Assembly: GCA_034359265.1 (NCBI GenBank)
Contig: CP136895.1
Coordinates: forward strand, 39,512,001-39,576,000
DNA from: Canna indica
Lineage: Eukaryota > Streptophyta > Magnoliopsida > Zingiberales > Cannaceae
Direction of reading: 5' to 3'
DNA length: 64,000 nt
Shown: positions 21,786 to 33,058 of the stretch, in pieces
Position numbering within the stretch: position 1 is the stretch's first letter
Layout: every line of letters starts with the position of its first letter
The notes under the pieces: model-generated
Seen by the model: the letters and a program-made list of their open reading frames with translations, nothing else
What the model was told of the DNA's origin: nothing
The model's database searches: none
Translations under genes and position numbers: made by a program

Positions 21786-22850
21786 ATGGCAAATGACATT
21801 GAGGTAAAATTTATTTTTGGTGAACTTTCATTCACACAAGAAGAATTAGAAATAGAATTTGATCAAATGCATGATGAATTTAATGCTCTTAGGAGAAAAT
21901 TTAAAAAAATTAAAAAGGTCAACAAATCCTTAGAGGAAGAAAATGATAGCTTATTACTTTCATGCAATGCCTTAAAGAAAGAGGTAGAAAGTCTTAAGGA
22001 TGAGAAGCACACCTTTAAAAAAATTAAAAAGGATTTAGAAAATGAGAATGAAAAATTGGAGAATGAAAACAAGTTTTTAAGTTCTCAAGTAGAACATTTG
22101 AATGATAGCATGCTTAGCTTAAAGAAGGAATTATGCTTGCTAAATGATAAGATGATAACCTTACAAAATGTCATGCCTAAGGTTACTCATGCTAGGAAAA
22201 TATCACATGCTCATGATCATGCTCACTTCCATGCTCATACTTATAAATCTAGGAAATTTAATGGAAGTTTTTTTCTTGTGGGATATATGGGCACATGATT
22301 AGAGATTGTGCTCTTAAAGGTAACCCCCATTCTAGATTCACTTGGGTTCCTAAGATGACTAACACTCAAGGACCCAAAAAGATTTGGGTATGTAAAGTTG
22401 CCTCTTCTCCTTTTGTAGACGGAGAACCATCCTCAAGCAAGTAGAAGCACTTGATCTTGGATAGTGGTTGCTCAAAGCACATGACGAGCGATATCAATTT
22501 ATTTGCAATCCTATCGAGGAAGGATGGTGGGCATGTGACTTTTGGAGACAATGCCAAAGTAAGATTGTTGGCATTGGTGATATAGGTATACTTCTTTACC
22601 CTTGCATTAAGAATGTTTTATTAGTTGATGGGTTGAAACATAATTTGATGAGTATATCTCAATTGTGTGATAATGGGTATTTAGTTATATTTGAAGCACC
22701 TAAATGTATAATTAGAAATGAACCATCAAATGAGATTGTTTTCATTGGGAATAGGCTTGAAAATGTTTACACATTAGTCTTAAATGTATTACCTAATCCT
22801 CATGTTAGATGCTTAGTAGCTCTGGGAAATGACTCTTGGTTACACTACTA
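21786..22850 (+). pseudogene. Sirevirus gag coiled coil, zinc knuckle and protease (S1)
   Basis: A heptad-rich acidic/basic coiled coil (KKIKKVNKSLEEENDSL and so on) fills about 130 residues. A His-rich stretch follows, then a knuckle whose frame slips in a T-run at about 22265 (SCGIYGHMIRDC appears in another frame). The tail GPKKIWV leads into the protease motif LDSGCSKHMT (about 22456-22485). It continues via GDN (T in the family), then NVLLVDGLKHNLMSISQLC and NDSWL, where CACTA 2 begins. This copy keeps gag joined to protease, unlike the gag-only copies. Confidence 0.85.
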
Positions 22851-23332
22851 GAATAACGATCTTCACCGATGATTGGTTCCGTTGGTAAGCCGTTGTTAAA
22901 GACCATCAGCAATGGCAAGCAACAGCCTGACCCGTTGCAACGATGCTATGGCACAAGAGCGCATCATTGATAACATAGCAACGAATCAGCAACGGCCGAC
23001 ACCGCACCGGCCGTTGCTAATATGGTATCAGCAACGGCCGACACCGCACCGGCCGTTGCTAATATGGTATCAGCAATGACTCAGCAGTGGCCCACAGCTG
23101 TTGCTAGTATCATTATCAGCCACAGCCCTTTGCAACGACCGCTCGACTGTTGTGGATATTGATATCAACAACGGCCACTCGGTTGTTGCGGAAATTGATA
23201 TCACCAACGGCTGGTCAACCGAGGTAACGTCGTTACTGAAAGGCTGATACTAAGCCATTGTTGTAGGTCATCAGCAACGGCTTTGAGGTTGCAGCCCAAG
23301 AATTATGATATGCTTTCAACATGAGCCTTATC
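22843..23332 (-). mobile_element. CACTA element 2, terminal fragment
   Basis: Begins CACTACTAGAATAACG, the CACTA terminus shared with 45334. About 470 bp of subterminal repeats follow, with both CAGCAACGGCC and its reverse complement. A unit of about 42 bp is doubled at 22990-23073. By comparison with CACTA 1 this is the TNPA (3') end, in minus orientation. The far end is missing and host pol resumes with roughly 27 bases lost. It cannot move by itself. Confidence 0.8.
22990..23073. repeat. CACTA subterminal tandem repeat
   Basis: A unit of about 42 bp occurs twice, nearly identical. Each unit is itself an inverted repeat of AACGGCCG and CGGCCGTT around CACCGCAC. Such motifs are binding sites for TNPA-type proteins in the En/Spm family. 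Confidence 0.75.
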
Positions 23333-23744
23333 CAATAAATAACTATAAAGGATTTAGTTAAAGGAATACCCAAGATAAAATTTAAAAATGATATGTTGGT
23401 TTTAGGTTTTCAACCTTAGCCTTAATCTCGGTTTTGATGGTTTTGATGATAACAAGCACGGGACTAATGATTTCATTGAGAATATGTCTCAGGTTCCATA
23501 TCAATTAGCGTTCGATGTCCTAGATCAGAAAAATCGGAGAAATTAGAAATTGGAAGGACATTGATCGTCACGCCTGGGTTCGTCGCAGAAGTTTATTGAA
23601 GATCGACGAGTGCACCAAAGTCGCTTGGATGAGTCCAAAGATCAAGTCAAAAGCTCTCCAAGATGATGCTCGTTGAAAGTCGGAACCCGGAAACCAAGCA
23701 TGGAAGAAAAAGGCTGAAGAAAACAATCTCAGCCTAAATTCAGT

Positions 23745-24080
23745 CGACCAAGCGGTCGACCGAATAGGGTAAGAAATGGGCAGTAGCCCTAGCGGTCGAC
23801 CGAAAGAGAAATCGCAAGCTTCTTGCGTTTGTCAGTCGACCGGCCCAGTCGACCGACCGAAGCCCAAAAAGGGCAGTAGGCTTGGCGGTCGACTAGTCGG
23901 TCGACCGACCTGCGAATAACTGAAGACGCAGATCATGTCGGTCGACCGATGGGTCGACCAAAGATCGGGATCATGATTTCTACGTCAAGTGGTTGACCCA
24001 TCGATCGATCGCCCAAAGGGAGAATAGAAGTGGTCAAAGGACCGGTCGACCAGTCGGTCAACCAACCATTCGACCGGCGG
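23745..24080. repeat. GTCGACC palindrome array of the S2 5' LTR
   Basis: A dozen or more GGTCGACC-type units (for example CGGTCGACCGACC, TAGTCGGTCGACCGACC) are spaced over about 330 bp, ending 50 bp before the TATA box. Most of the array is deleted in the 3' LTR. Confidence 0.9.
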
Positions 24081-24130
24081 CCTGTAACAGATAGTTTTCT
24101 ATTCGTTGAACAGTCGTTTCTTCACGAGGG

Positions 24131-24140
24131 TATAAATATA
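24131..24140 (+). promoter_or_regulatory. TATA box of the S2 5' LTR
   Basis: TATAAATATA in the same context (GAGGGTATAAATATACC) as LTR D. The 3' LTR has lost this site. Confidence 0.7.
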
Positions 24141-24894
24141 CCCTCGTATGATTCATTTAAGACTTCTTCTCTCATTCCTACAGTGATCATTGAGCATCCA
24201 TAAGAGAGATCAAAGCCTTCCAAAAGATAAAGTGCTTGCGCTCGATTCTTCAGGTGACAACTTCTTGCGCACACTCTGCTCCTCAACTCGGCTTCTACTC
24301 AAAGCATTTCTTCTGACGAGTTGGAGGCTACAAGGCTTGGAAAGAGCATTCATTATTGGTTTTATCCTTAGCTCTTTTCATTGTAACTTTTATTGTTATT
24401 TAAAATATGTTTAATTTGTGCGTCTGTAGAAGACCGGGTGTTTGGTCTTCTGTGTGAAGTGGTATCCTTGGTGTAGAAGGAGTAAAGCCACTTGTGTAAA
24501 CTTAGCTTTTACTAGGATTAGTTTAGTTGTCCCTTAGGATTGAGGTGGAAGAGAACTCTCGATAAGAATGCAGTGACTTCCAGGTGTGGAAGTGCCTTAG
24601 GTCGAGAGTGTGTCTCTTCGGTGAAAAGTCCTCGGGTGTAAGGGAAACGAAAACTAATTTAGTAAAAGTAGTTTGGAAATCCTAAGCGTGGAGTAAGCAT
24701 TGGGGCCGAACCACTATAAAATCTCTGTGTTTGCATTGATTGTTTGTTCGTTTTTAATTGATTAATTATTTATCGCTTCCGCAATCAATCATCGAATTGC
24801 AAATTGCCTAACGATTTAAGAAAACGATTAAATTAGAAATTAGGCGAATAGACACACTATTCACCCCCCCTCTAGTGTCGTCATTTCGCCCACA

Positions 24895-24915
24895 ATTGGT
24901 ATCAGAGCGGGTTCG
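24895..24915 (+). promoter_or_regulatory. Primer-binding site of S2
   Basis: ATTGGTATCAGAGCGGG directly follows the 5' LTR. TGGTATCAGAGC complements the 3' end of plant initiator tRNA-Met, the primer for minus-strand synthesis in most plant Copia elements. Confidence 0.85.
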
Positions 24916-24962
24916 TAGCTTGAGACATCACCATCTCTTCTACACATTGTCTCAATCTCGAA

Positions 24963-26360
24963 ATGGCTCTAGAGTCGGTAGCGTCTACACCTCCTAGGTT
25001 AGATGCCTCGAACTTTGGTCTATGGAAATCTAGGATGTACACTTTTCTAAAGACTCAAGGTTTAGGTGTATTTAACATGGTAAAAATCAAATATATTGAA
25101 CCTAAGGAAAACATGGATGCATGGACACAAGAATAAATTAATATGTTTGAATTAAATGCTAAGCCAACAAATAGCATATATTGTTCTTGTGAAAATAATA
25201 TCCTTGAAAAGATCATGCATTGTACTTCGGCATATGATATTTGGGCTACTTTGAATATGCTATATGATTATGCTAAAATCGAGGAGTTAGAAACTTTTAA
25301 TAAGGATAGTGATGACAATTGTCATCCTTCCTATGCTAACATGGTTTTTGAAGCCCAAAGTGTCTCCAGTCATAGGAGCACTAAAAGCCAAAAGAGAAAA
25401 GTGATCTGCCATGTGTGCCATGAGAAAGGGCACGTAAGGAAGAATTGCCCTACTATGAAGAACAAGGCAAAGAGGAGGTCAAATGCTTCCACATCATCAT
25501 CATATTCAAATGAAGCATCCTCTTCCCATGGCTATGAAGCAAATTCAAAAGAATGCCTCATGAATGATGACAATGAGGTACACTCCAACTCTTCTAGTCA
25601 TGTTAATAACAATAATAGTATTAACTCATCTAGCTCCCATGATTTTGATGAATTGATGGATGAGTATAAAATCATGTATGCCCTATTCTTGAAAAAGGAT
25701 AAAGAGAATAAAAATTTGAAGAAAGAAAACTCAAATCTTAGCTCTCAATTACATGATGTAAAATTAGAAAATGAGAAGCTAAGAATTAGCGTCAACAATC
25801 CATGTCATGATACTTTAAGTATTGACACTAAGAACTTGAAAAATAAAAATGACATATTGAAGAATGAAAATAACATGTTGAAAACTCAATTGCATGCTAT
25901 TCATAAATCAATGAATGACTTGAAAAATGAGGTTGTTTTTCTAAATAAGAAAGTTAGTAATCTATCTAGTAATTCTTCCTTTAAGAATTCTAAAAATGCA
26001 AATGTTTCTTTCAAGAATGCTTATGCACATCATGCTTCTGCTATCAAGCATTCTACAACTAAACCTCATGCTCAAAAGAAGAATGTATCTTTTAAGAATG
26101 CTCATACTCATCCTAGTTCAAATAACAAGCATTCTAAAAATAAATCTCATGTCCATAACAAAAACAAAAAGAAATTTAATGGACATTGCTTTTGTTGTGG
26201 TGTATTTGGGCATGCTATATATGATTGCGCATTCAAAATGAACTCAAATGTTGTGAAGACACTTTGAGTACCTAAGCCCACTAACCCCCTAGGATCCAAA
26301 GCCATTTGGGTACCAAAAGTCTCATCTTCTCTTGTAGGGGGAGCCACCACACAAGGGTAG
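24963..26360 (+). pseudogene. Gag of S2, 465 codons with two in-frame stops
   Basis: ATG gives MALESVASTPPRLDAS and FGLWKSRMYTF, the family Gag start. TAA at 25134-25136 interrupts after WTQE. The frame then runs open to a TGA at 26265-26267, which replaces the Trp of ALWVxKP, and ends TQG-stop at 26358-26360. Features: zinc knuckle 1 CHVCHEKGHVRKNC (about residues 150-163), a long Asn/Lys-rich coiled coil, a Lys/His-rich stretch, and zinc knuckle 2 CFCCGVFGHAIYDC. No protease follows. Both stops are single-base changes relative to sister copies, so the frame decayed recently. Confidence 0.9.
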
Positions 26361-29300
26361 AAAGAAGTGGTGTATTGGAGTTGACCATGGACTTGAATGA
26401 TGAATCCTTCCTTGGTTGCAACTTCAAGCTACCTTGATGCCTTAGGTAAAGTTGGCATCAAAACTATTCCGGTATCATCTTCTAACTTGAATTGCTTAAT
26501 CTTAGTTGAAGATTATGATACCATGTTTAAGATTGAGTTGTTTTCCCCGCTCTTGCAAAAGAGTTACTTTGAAAATGTTTTTGATTTTGATTTCCCGATC
26601 TCTTCGGAGACCCAGGTGGCTTGTAATGGGCCTAAACGACCTTGCGGTTCTAAATCGTAAGCACATTGTGGCCTTTCAGTTTACAACCAATAGGAAGGGT
26701 TGGAGATCTTATGTTTCAAAATTTTATATTTTGAGATCTCTTCATTCATTTTGTTATCATGAATAATTTCTTTGAAAATGAATCCATGCTACTTAGTGAA
26801 GTTGAAGTTGATAAATGATACTTGGTTTTTCTCTTCACTATTTAGTTTAATAGCTTGCATGTAGAATTGGTTTCATTGTCTACTTAAGAAGTATACTTGC
26901 AAGTTATAAATATTTTAGGAAGGCTAACTAGGAAGAAAAATATTAGTTTGGCTAAATCATCATGAATAAGGTATAACTTTGATAATTTCAAAATCTAAGT
27001 GTTATACCTCATTGGTTAAGATAAAATCATGTCTCTATACTCATGACTAGAATTTCATGTAAAATCCTTGAATTCTCATGAGTAGGTAGAACATTAGCAC
27101 TTAGGCAAATTTCATCCAATGAAACTTGCTCTAGGTTAACACTTACTACTAGAGACCTTATCATTAAGTCCAAACTAGTTAAACATAGGTAGAGATCTTA
27201 TTCCTCGAATGTTTCATATCTTAAGATCTGTTAGATTCATTTAGATATCATGAAAACTTTCTTAAAAATGAATCTTAACTATCTAGCATAGGTTAAGGTA
27301 TTAAATGAAACTTTGCATTGAACCTTGCTATGTAGTAAGTTAGCTTGCTAAGTTGACATATTATTTCATCATGCTACTAATGAAGCCTTCTTGCAAGTTA
27401 AGAAAGTGATAAGAATTGGAAAGCTATGCTATCTAAAAGAAAATGAAAAAGGAAATGAAAAGTTGGGCAAATTTTCAAGATAAGGTATGGATTTAATTTT
27501 GGCAAAAATCTTAATATAATACTTGAATACTTATGCTTGAGTGATTTCTTTATGCTCATGATTGATTATGGATGATAAATACTTGAATTTTCATGAGTAA
27601 GAAAATTTTTGTTAACTTAGCTCATTTCATGATATCATGATATTTATGAAATCGAACTAGGTTAAAATTCTTCTTTAGAGATTTCATGTTAAGTTAAAAA
27701 TGAAACAAACATATTTAGATACACATATCACATAAGTCTAGATATTTAAAACTTGAAAATTCATGTCTAGATGATCAAATACAATTGGTATCTCACTTTA
27801 GGGAACTTAAGCTTGAAAAGTTGGACTCAAGTCAATAAATCGACTTGGTCATCTCATTTTAAGTCCAAACTTCACAAACATGTTTAGGTGTGTTAATGAT
27901 TAGTTGTCATGTGCTTAAGATTGAAAATTCATGTCTAGATGAATAAAGTGACAACTAATTCACCTTAGTGGACTTAAGCTTGAAAAGTTTGACCCAACTC
28001 AATAAATCGACTTGGTCACTTTATTTTAAGTCCAAGACTCATAAACATATTTAGTAATAGGTATGACATATTTCCAAGCACTTAGAATGGAAAATTCATA
28101 TGGATATGGATGAAATGACATAGAGGTCAATTCATGCTTACCTCTTTTGAACTATGTTGACCCAAGTCAACAAGTTGACTTAAAGGTCTCATTTTCAATC
28201 CATATTTGTGGAACATGTTTAGATTTACTCATGTTAGGTATCCATATGTTTAAATTTGAAAAATCATGAGTAAATGTTAAGATTGAAACTTAGCAAGTTT
28301 CATAAAAGCTAGTTTAGTTTTGAATGAAACCATGCTAGGTTGATATCTTGACTTAAGGACATAATTTTCATTTCAAACATGACATATACTCTTTACATGA
28401 TCACATTATGGTGTCATGAAAGTTTGAATGAAAATTGAACAAATTTTAAAGAATAACTAAAAATTACAAGGATTGTCATTTGTTCAATAATTGGTATTAC
28501 CAATTTCAGTTATTTCTAGGAAAATATAGAAAAATCATTTTTAGATGATTTTTAAAACTACACATTCATTGAAAAATCTAGTTTTATCAGTAAAAATTTC
28601 AAAAAGTTTCATCAAGAATCGGATTTGAAATGGAATTTTGAAGTTGGATTTCAAAACACAAAGTATCATCATTCTTGAAACGCTAATCTTTCCGATACTT
28701 TGATTTTCTCTTCAAAAAGTTCAATAAAAACTCATGTACATCATTTGGATTCTATTTCTAATGTCATTCACACAATTTCATGAGTAAAATCATTTCTAGA
28801 AATGATTTTGATATTTTGGATGATAGATAGAAATATCCATATGTATATTAAAATTAATATAGGATGAAAAATGGTCTTTGAAAATTCTTTTGAATTCAAA
28901 CTTGATACATGTATTTCAAATGACCATTCAATACTTGGTATCAAAAAAATTTTCATCAAAAAATTGGTACCAAAATTTTTCATTGAAAATATGGTTTTGT
29001 ATAAACTTAAAAGTTTAATTTTTGAAAACTAGAAGTATAGGTTGAATTAAGTCAACAAAGTGAATCTCATGTTAGATGTCCAAATGCATATGTTTGAGAA
29101 AATATGAGTAGATAGCAAAACTTGAGACTTAGCACCTTCATGTTTTCATGCTTATTTCAAATGAAAATGTGCTAAGTTCATATTTAGATCAAATGACATT
29201 AGTTTCACTTCAAACTCAATACATGAGTTAAATGACTATATCTTGATAGTTTGAAAGTTTGAATGAAATTTAAAAATGTCATGAAAAAGAAACAATATTC

Positions 29301-29473
29301 ATTTTGAGAACATACATGACTTATCTTGAATTCAAAAGTTTAGCTTTAAACATATCATGTATGATTTTGTTTCATATTAATCATTTGTTTTCCATCCCTT
29401 GGTTGAGATTTTCTTGTTTCATGAAAAATCTTTGGAATCTCAACTTCATAATAATAATAATAATAATAATAAC

Positions 29474-29512
<39 letters not shown>

Positions 29513-29785
29513 TTGTCTTTCATCCCTTTAAATAGATAGACCATTCTTGCCCTTTTTTGATTGATGTTAAAAGGGGGAGAGAAGAGTTTAGGTATAAAGG
29601 GGGAGAAATGTATAGTTAAAATGGGGAGATAAGTATAGGAAAAGGGAGGAAAATATAGGAAATCCATGCATATAGACAGGGGGAGTTTATTCTTATAGAT
29701 ATGCATGTTGATAGGGGGAGAAATCCCTAAGTTGATATCCATATGCTTTAAATGATATATTTTCTTATGGATATTTGTCATCATC
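26361..29785 (+). repeat. Non-coding pol-replacing region of S2
   Basis: 3.4 kb, AT-rich, with no Copia pol motif in any frame. It contains decayed tandem units with TTGACCCAAGTCAAC, TCATTTTAAGTCCAAAC and GTTTGAATGAAA cores, and near its end several GGGGGAG purine tracts. It is homologous along its length to 12877-15728 (S4), 59383-61299 (S7) and, reversed, 40004-42267 (S6). Confidence 0.75.
29447..29511. repeat. (AAT)n microsatellite
   Basis: About 21 trinucleotide units with one C interruption, in the S2 3' region. The same place in S4 and S7 has no such run, so it grew within this copy. Confidence 0.95.
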
Positions 29786-29799
29786 AAAAAGGGGGAGAT
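29786..29799 (+). promoter_or_regulatory. Polypurine tract of S2
   Basis: AAAAAGGGGGAGAT lies immediately before the 3' LTR. Further purine runs occur at about 29570-29720. Confidence 0.85.
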
Positions 29800-30954
29800 T
29801 ATTGGCTTTAGGTTTTCAACCTTAGCCTTAATCTCGGTTTTGATGGTTTTGATGATAACAAACATGGGACTAATGATTTCATTGAGAATATGTTCCAGGT
29901 TCTATATCAATTAGCGTTCGATGTCCTCAATCGGAAAAATCAGAAAAATCAGAAATCGGAAGGACATTGATCGTCGTGCTCGGGTTCATCGCGGAATTTT
30001 ATCGAAGATCGACGAGTGCACCAAAGTCGCTTAGATGAGTCCAAAGATCAAGTCAAAAGCTCTCCAAGATGATGTTCGTTGAAAGCCGAAACTCGGAAAC
30101 CAAGTGTGGAAGAAAAAGGCTGAAGAAAACAATCTCAGCCTAAATTCGGTCAACCAAGCGGTCGACTGAAGCCCAAAATGGGCAGTAGGCTCGGCGGTCG
30201 ACCGACCTACGAATAACCAAAGACGCAGATCATGTCGGTAAGAGAGATCAAAGCCTTCCAAAAGATAAAGTGCTTGCACTCGATTCTTCCGGCAACAACT
30301 TCTTACGCACACTCTGCTCCTCAACTCGGCTTCTACTCAAAGCATTTCTTCTGATGAGTTGGAGGCTACAAGGCTTGGAAAGAGCATTTATTATTGGTTT
30401 TATCCTTAGCTCTTTTTATTGTAACTTTTATTGTTATTTAAATTGTGTTTAATTTGTGCGTCTGTAGAAGACCAGGTGTTTGGTCTTCTGTGTGAAGTGG
30501 TATCCTTGGTGTAGAAGGAGTAAAGCCACTTGTGTAAACTTAGCTTTTACTATGATTAGTTTAGTTGTCCCTTAGGATTGAGGTGGAAGAGGACTCTCGA
30601 TAAGAAGGCGGTGACTTCTGGGTGTGGAAGTGCCTTAGGTCGAGAGTGTGTCTCTTCGGTGAAAAGTCCTCGGGTTTAAGGGAAACGAAAACTAATTTAG
30701 TAAAAATAGTTTAGAAATCCTAAGCGGGGTGATTAGGTAGTGGAGTAGGCATTGGGGCCGAACCACTATAAAATCTCTGTGTTTGCATTGATTGATTGTT
30801 CATTTTTAATTGATTAATTATTTATTGCTTCCGCAATCAATCATCGAATTGCAAATTGCCTAACGATTTAAGAAAATGATTAAATTGGAAATTAGGCGAA
30901 TAATATAGTAGACACACTATTCACCCCCCCTCTAGTGTCGCCATTTCGCCCACA
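29800..30954 (+). mobile_element. 3' LTR of S2, 1,155 bp, promoter deleted
   Basis: Begins TATTGGCTTTAGG (TGTTGG with a G to A change) and ends CGCCCACA. Against the 5' LTR it lacks part of the palindrome array. It also lacks the whole block from CATGTCGGT (30238) to the AAGAGAGATC region, which includes the TATA box and likely start site. The 5' LTR has about 300 bp there. Confidence 0.9.
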
Positions 30955-31205
30955 TGATAGACTTTGTGATGCATGTCAACATGGTAAACAAGTTAAGTCA
31001 TCCTTTCATAGTGTTATCTAGGACACTTGAACTTGTGCATAAGGATCTCTTTTGTCCTTGTGATGTTGCTAGTCTAGGTGGTAAACTTTATTGCTTTGTT
31101 TTGGTTGATGATTATTCTAGATTTACATGAATTTTCTTCCAAGCTAAGAAAAACGAAACATTTGATTTCTTCCTAGGTGATAAACATTAGATTTACATGG
31201 GTTGA
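30955..31205 (+). pseudogene. Sirevirus integrase, N-terminal start (S1)
   Basis: After the S2 insertion the S1 frame resumes as DRLCDACQHGKQVKSSF. It continues in shifted frames to LVDDYSRFTW and AKKNETFDFF. A second, partial copy of the segment holding GATTTACATG and GATGATTATTCTA follows. Then LTR H starts at about 31206. Confidence 0.8.
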
Positions 31206-32591
31206 TGATTATTCTAAATACGATAATTAAGTAAACAAAAGTAGAAGCAATACAAATATAATTATTTATAGTGGTTCGGCCCCAATGCCTACTCCACTAC
31301 CTAAGCACTCCGTTTAGAATTTCCAAACTAGCTTTACTAGATTAATTAGTATCCTTACATTGAGGATGTTTTCACTGAAGAGTCTCCGCTCTCAAACCGA
31401 AGCACTTCCACACCCGAAAGTATCCCGCCTTCCTACTGAGAGCACTCTCACACCTCAACCCTAAGAATAACTCAACTAATCCTAGCAAACTACGTTTACA
31501 CCGGTGGATTTAAACATCAAATAGCAAGGCTACCACCCAATTTCAAGACCTAACAACCTAGGTCTTCACAAGCTCAAATACAATGAAATAAACAAGAAAA
31601 TACAGAACTAAATGGAGCAATAAATCAAACAACAAATACTTAGCTCAAAAAGAAACTTCCTAGTCCTCTTGATGCCTTGAGAAGATGAATGTTGAAGGTT
31701 CAAAGGCAAGATCAAGGTTTTATCATGGAAACTAGGGTTTGCAAAGAGATGGCTCAACAAAAACTTGCAAAGGATATTAAAATGGCTCAATGAAGTATTG
31801 GAGCTTACGACCCTTTTTGGAGCTCTACTGATCGATGGTCGGCTGATGGTTGGTCGACCGGCCGTCGACCGCCCATCGACCGGCACCCAGAAATTTGCTT
31901 GGTTTTGGTTGAGTTTTCTGCTCGTTGTTCATTTCTGGGTTTCATCTTCACTAAGTCTTCTTATATAACATTTTTTAACTTTAAGCTAATAACTTTAAAA
32001 CATAAATGTATATATAAGGATTACCCCCCCCCCCCCCCCCCCATTTGGATTTAATAAAAATATCTAAAAAATCAAAATCCATAACAATCAAAATCTAACT
32101 TTTAGGGTCTAGTACAAATCTCTGAAAACCAAAAATTTTATAATCTCTTGGGTCAAATATGAATCGATTAAAGGATTCCAAAAATACCTTTAAAATATGT
32201 CGCTAACTAGTTTTTACCTAAGGAACAGTTATTGGGATTTTCGGTGTCAAGGAAATGTCTAGGTCATATAGCCCTCTAAGGAGCTCCCTAGGCTTAGTGA
32301 ATTTCAGGGTTGTTTCCAATTTTTTCGGGTTTTCATGTTTTAGGGTTTGGGTTTTGTATCATTAAAGTGGATTACATATTCATTCTAGACACCCTAGACC
32401 TAAATTCTAACTTCCCGAAGAATCCTGAGCGCCGACGAGCATCCTTGTCGATTTCTCCGATTTTTCTGATCGGGGACGTCGTGCGCTAACCAACTTGGAA
32501 CTTGGAAATATTTCTCCATGAAAACATTAGTTCCATATTTGTTATCATCAAAATCGAGATTAAGACCAAGGTTGAAAACCTTAGGCCAACA
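31206..32591 (-). mobile_element. Sirevirus LTR (H), minus, 3' end missing
   Basis: Ends CCTTAGGCCAACA at 32591, the reverse complement of the LTR start. Its left part begins within U5. A small GGTCGACC group is at 31826-31885. A 19-base C run interrupts it at 32024-32042. It adjoins gag of S5 with no polypurine tract, so it is either a later insertion or a deletion junction. Confidence 0.8.
32024..32042. repeat. Poly-C run, 19 bases
   Basis: An uninterrupted C run inside LTR H. Read on the element's own strand it is a G run. Confidence 0.95.
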
Positions 32592-32991
32592 CTTCTTTGA
32601 CTAGAAACACTTTGGGCTTCAAAAACTATGTTAGTATTGGAGGGATGACCATTGTCATCACCACCTTCAATAAAAGTTATTAACTCATCAGTTTTAGCAA
32701 AATCATATAAGACATTTAAGCAAGCCCAAATATCGAATGCGGAAGTACAATAGATGTCATTTTCAAAGTATAAAATATGCAATTCATAGATTTAGCATTT
32801 GACTCAAACATATCTATTTGTTCTTGGGTCCATGCATTCAAGTTTTCCTTAGGTTCAATGTATTTAGTATTTACCATGTTAAACACACCTAAACCATGTG
32901 TCCTTTGGAATGTGTACATTCTACCAATCCAAAGACCAAAGTTGGACTCATCGAACCTAGGTGGTATAGATGCTACCAACTCTGGTGCCAT
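32592..32991 (-). pseudogene. Gag N-terminus of S5, frameshifted
   Basis: From ATG at 32991: MAPELVASIPPRFDES, FGLWIGRMYTF, then WTQEQIDMFESNA. A frame change near 32755 is followed by CTSAFDIWACLNVLYDFAKT in another frame. It breaks off after the VSSQRS region, before the first zinc knuckle, where LTR H sits. Confidence 0.85.
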
Positions 32992-33058
32992 TTTCAGATC
33001 GATACTAGATGTAGAGAAGATGGTGAAATCTCAATCTACGACCCACTCTGAGACCAAA

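Larger units (their letters stand above)
23394..24894 (+). mobile_element. 5' LTR of S2, 1,501 bp
   Basis: TGTTGGTTTTAGG start, CGCCCACA end. A large GTCGAC array lies at 23745-24080 and TATAAATATA at 24131-24140. Closest to LTR D and to the S2 3' LTR. Confidence 0.95.
23394..30954 (+). mobile_element. Sirevirus S2, complete gag-only element
   Basis: A full 7,561-bp element with TGATA duplicated on both sides (23389-23393 and 30955-30959). In order: 5' LTR 23394-24894, initiator-tRNA primer site, gag 24963-26360, about 3.4 kb without pol, polypurine tract, 3' LTR 29800-30954. It lies in the GAG-pre-integrase/integrase region of S1, splitting the frame between KIKFKND and LCDACQHGKQ. Lacking protease, integrase, RT and RNase H, it would need another element to move. 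Confidence 0.95.
21756..31205 (+). mobile_element. Sirevirus S1, host of CACTA 2 and S2
   Basis: Residual pieces, in order, of one Copia element: gag coiled coil (21786-22290), damaged second zinc knuckle and protease start (to 22842), GAG-pre-integrase (23331-23393), and integrase start (30960-31190). Two insertions split it: a CACTA end at 22843 and the whole S2 at 23394. Both termini are gone. It is the oldest layer in this stretch. Confidence 0.8.

Noticed and set aside
24895..24915. A tRNA gene at the GGTATCAGAGC sites
   Set aside because: These are short primer-binding sites complementary to a tRNA end; no cloverleaf can be drawn. I saw no tRNA or rRNA gene anywhere in the window.
29304..29865. 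75- and 139-codon frames with poly-Ile or poly-Leu
   Set aside because: Made by the (AAT)n microsatellite read in either direction; not a membrane protein.
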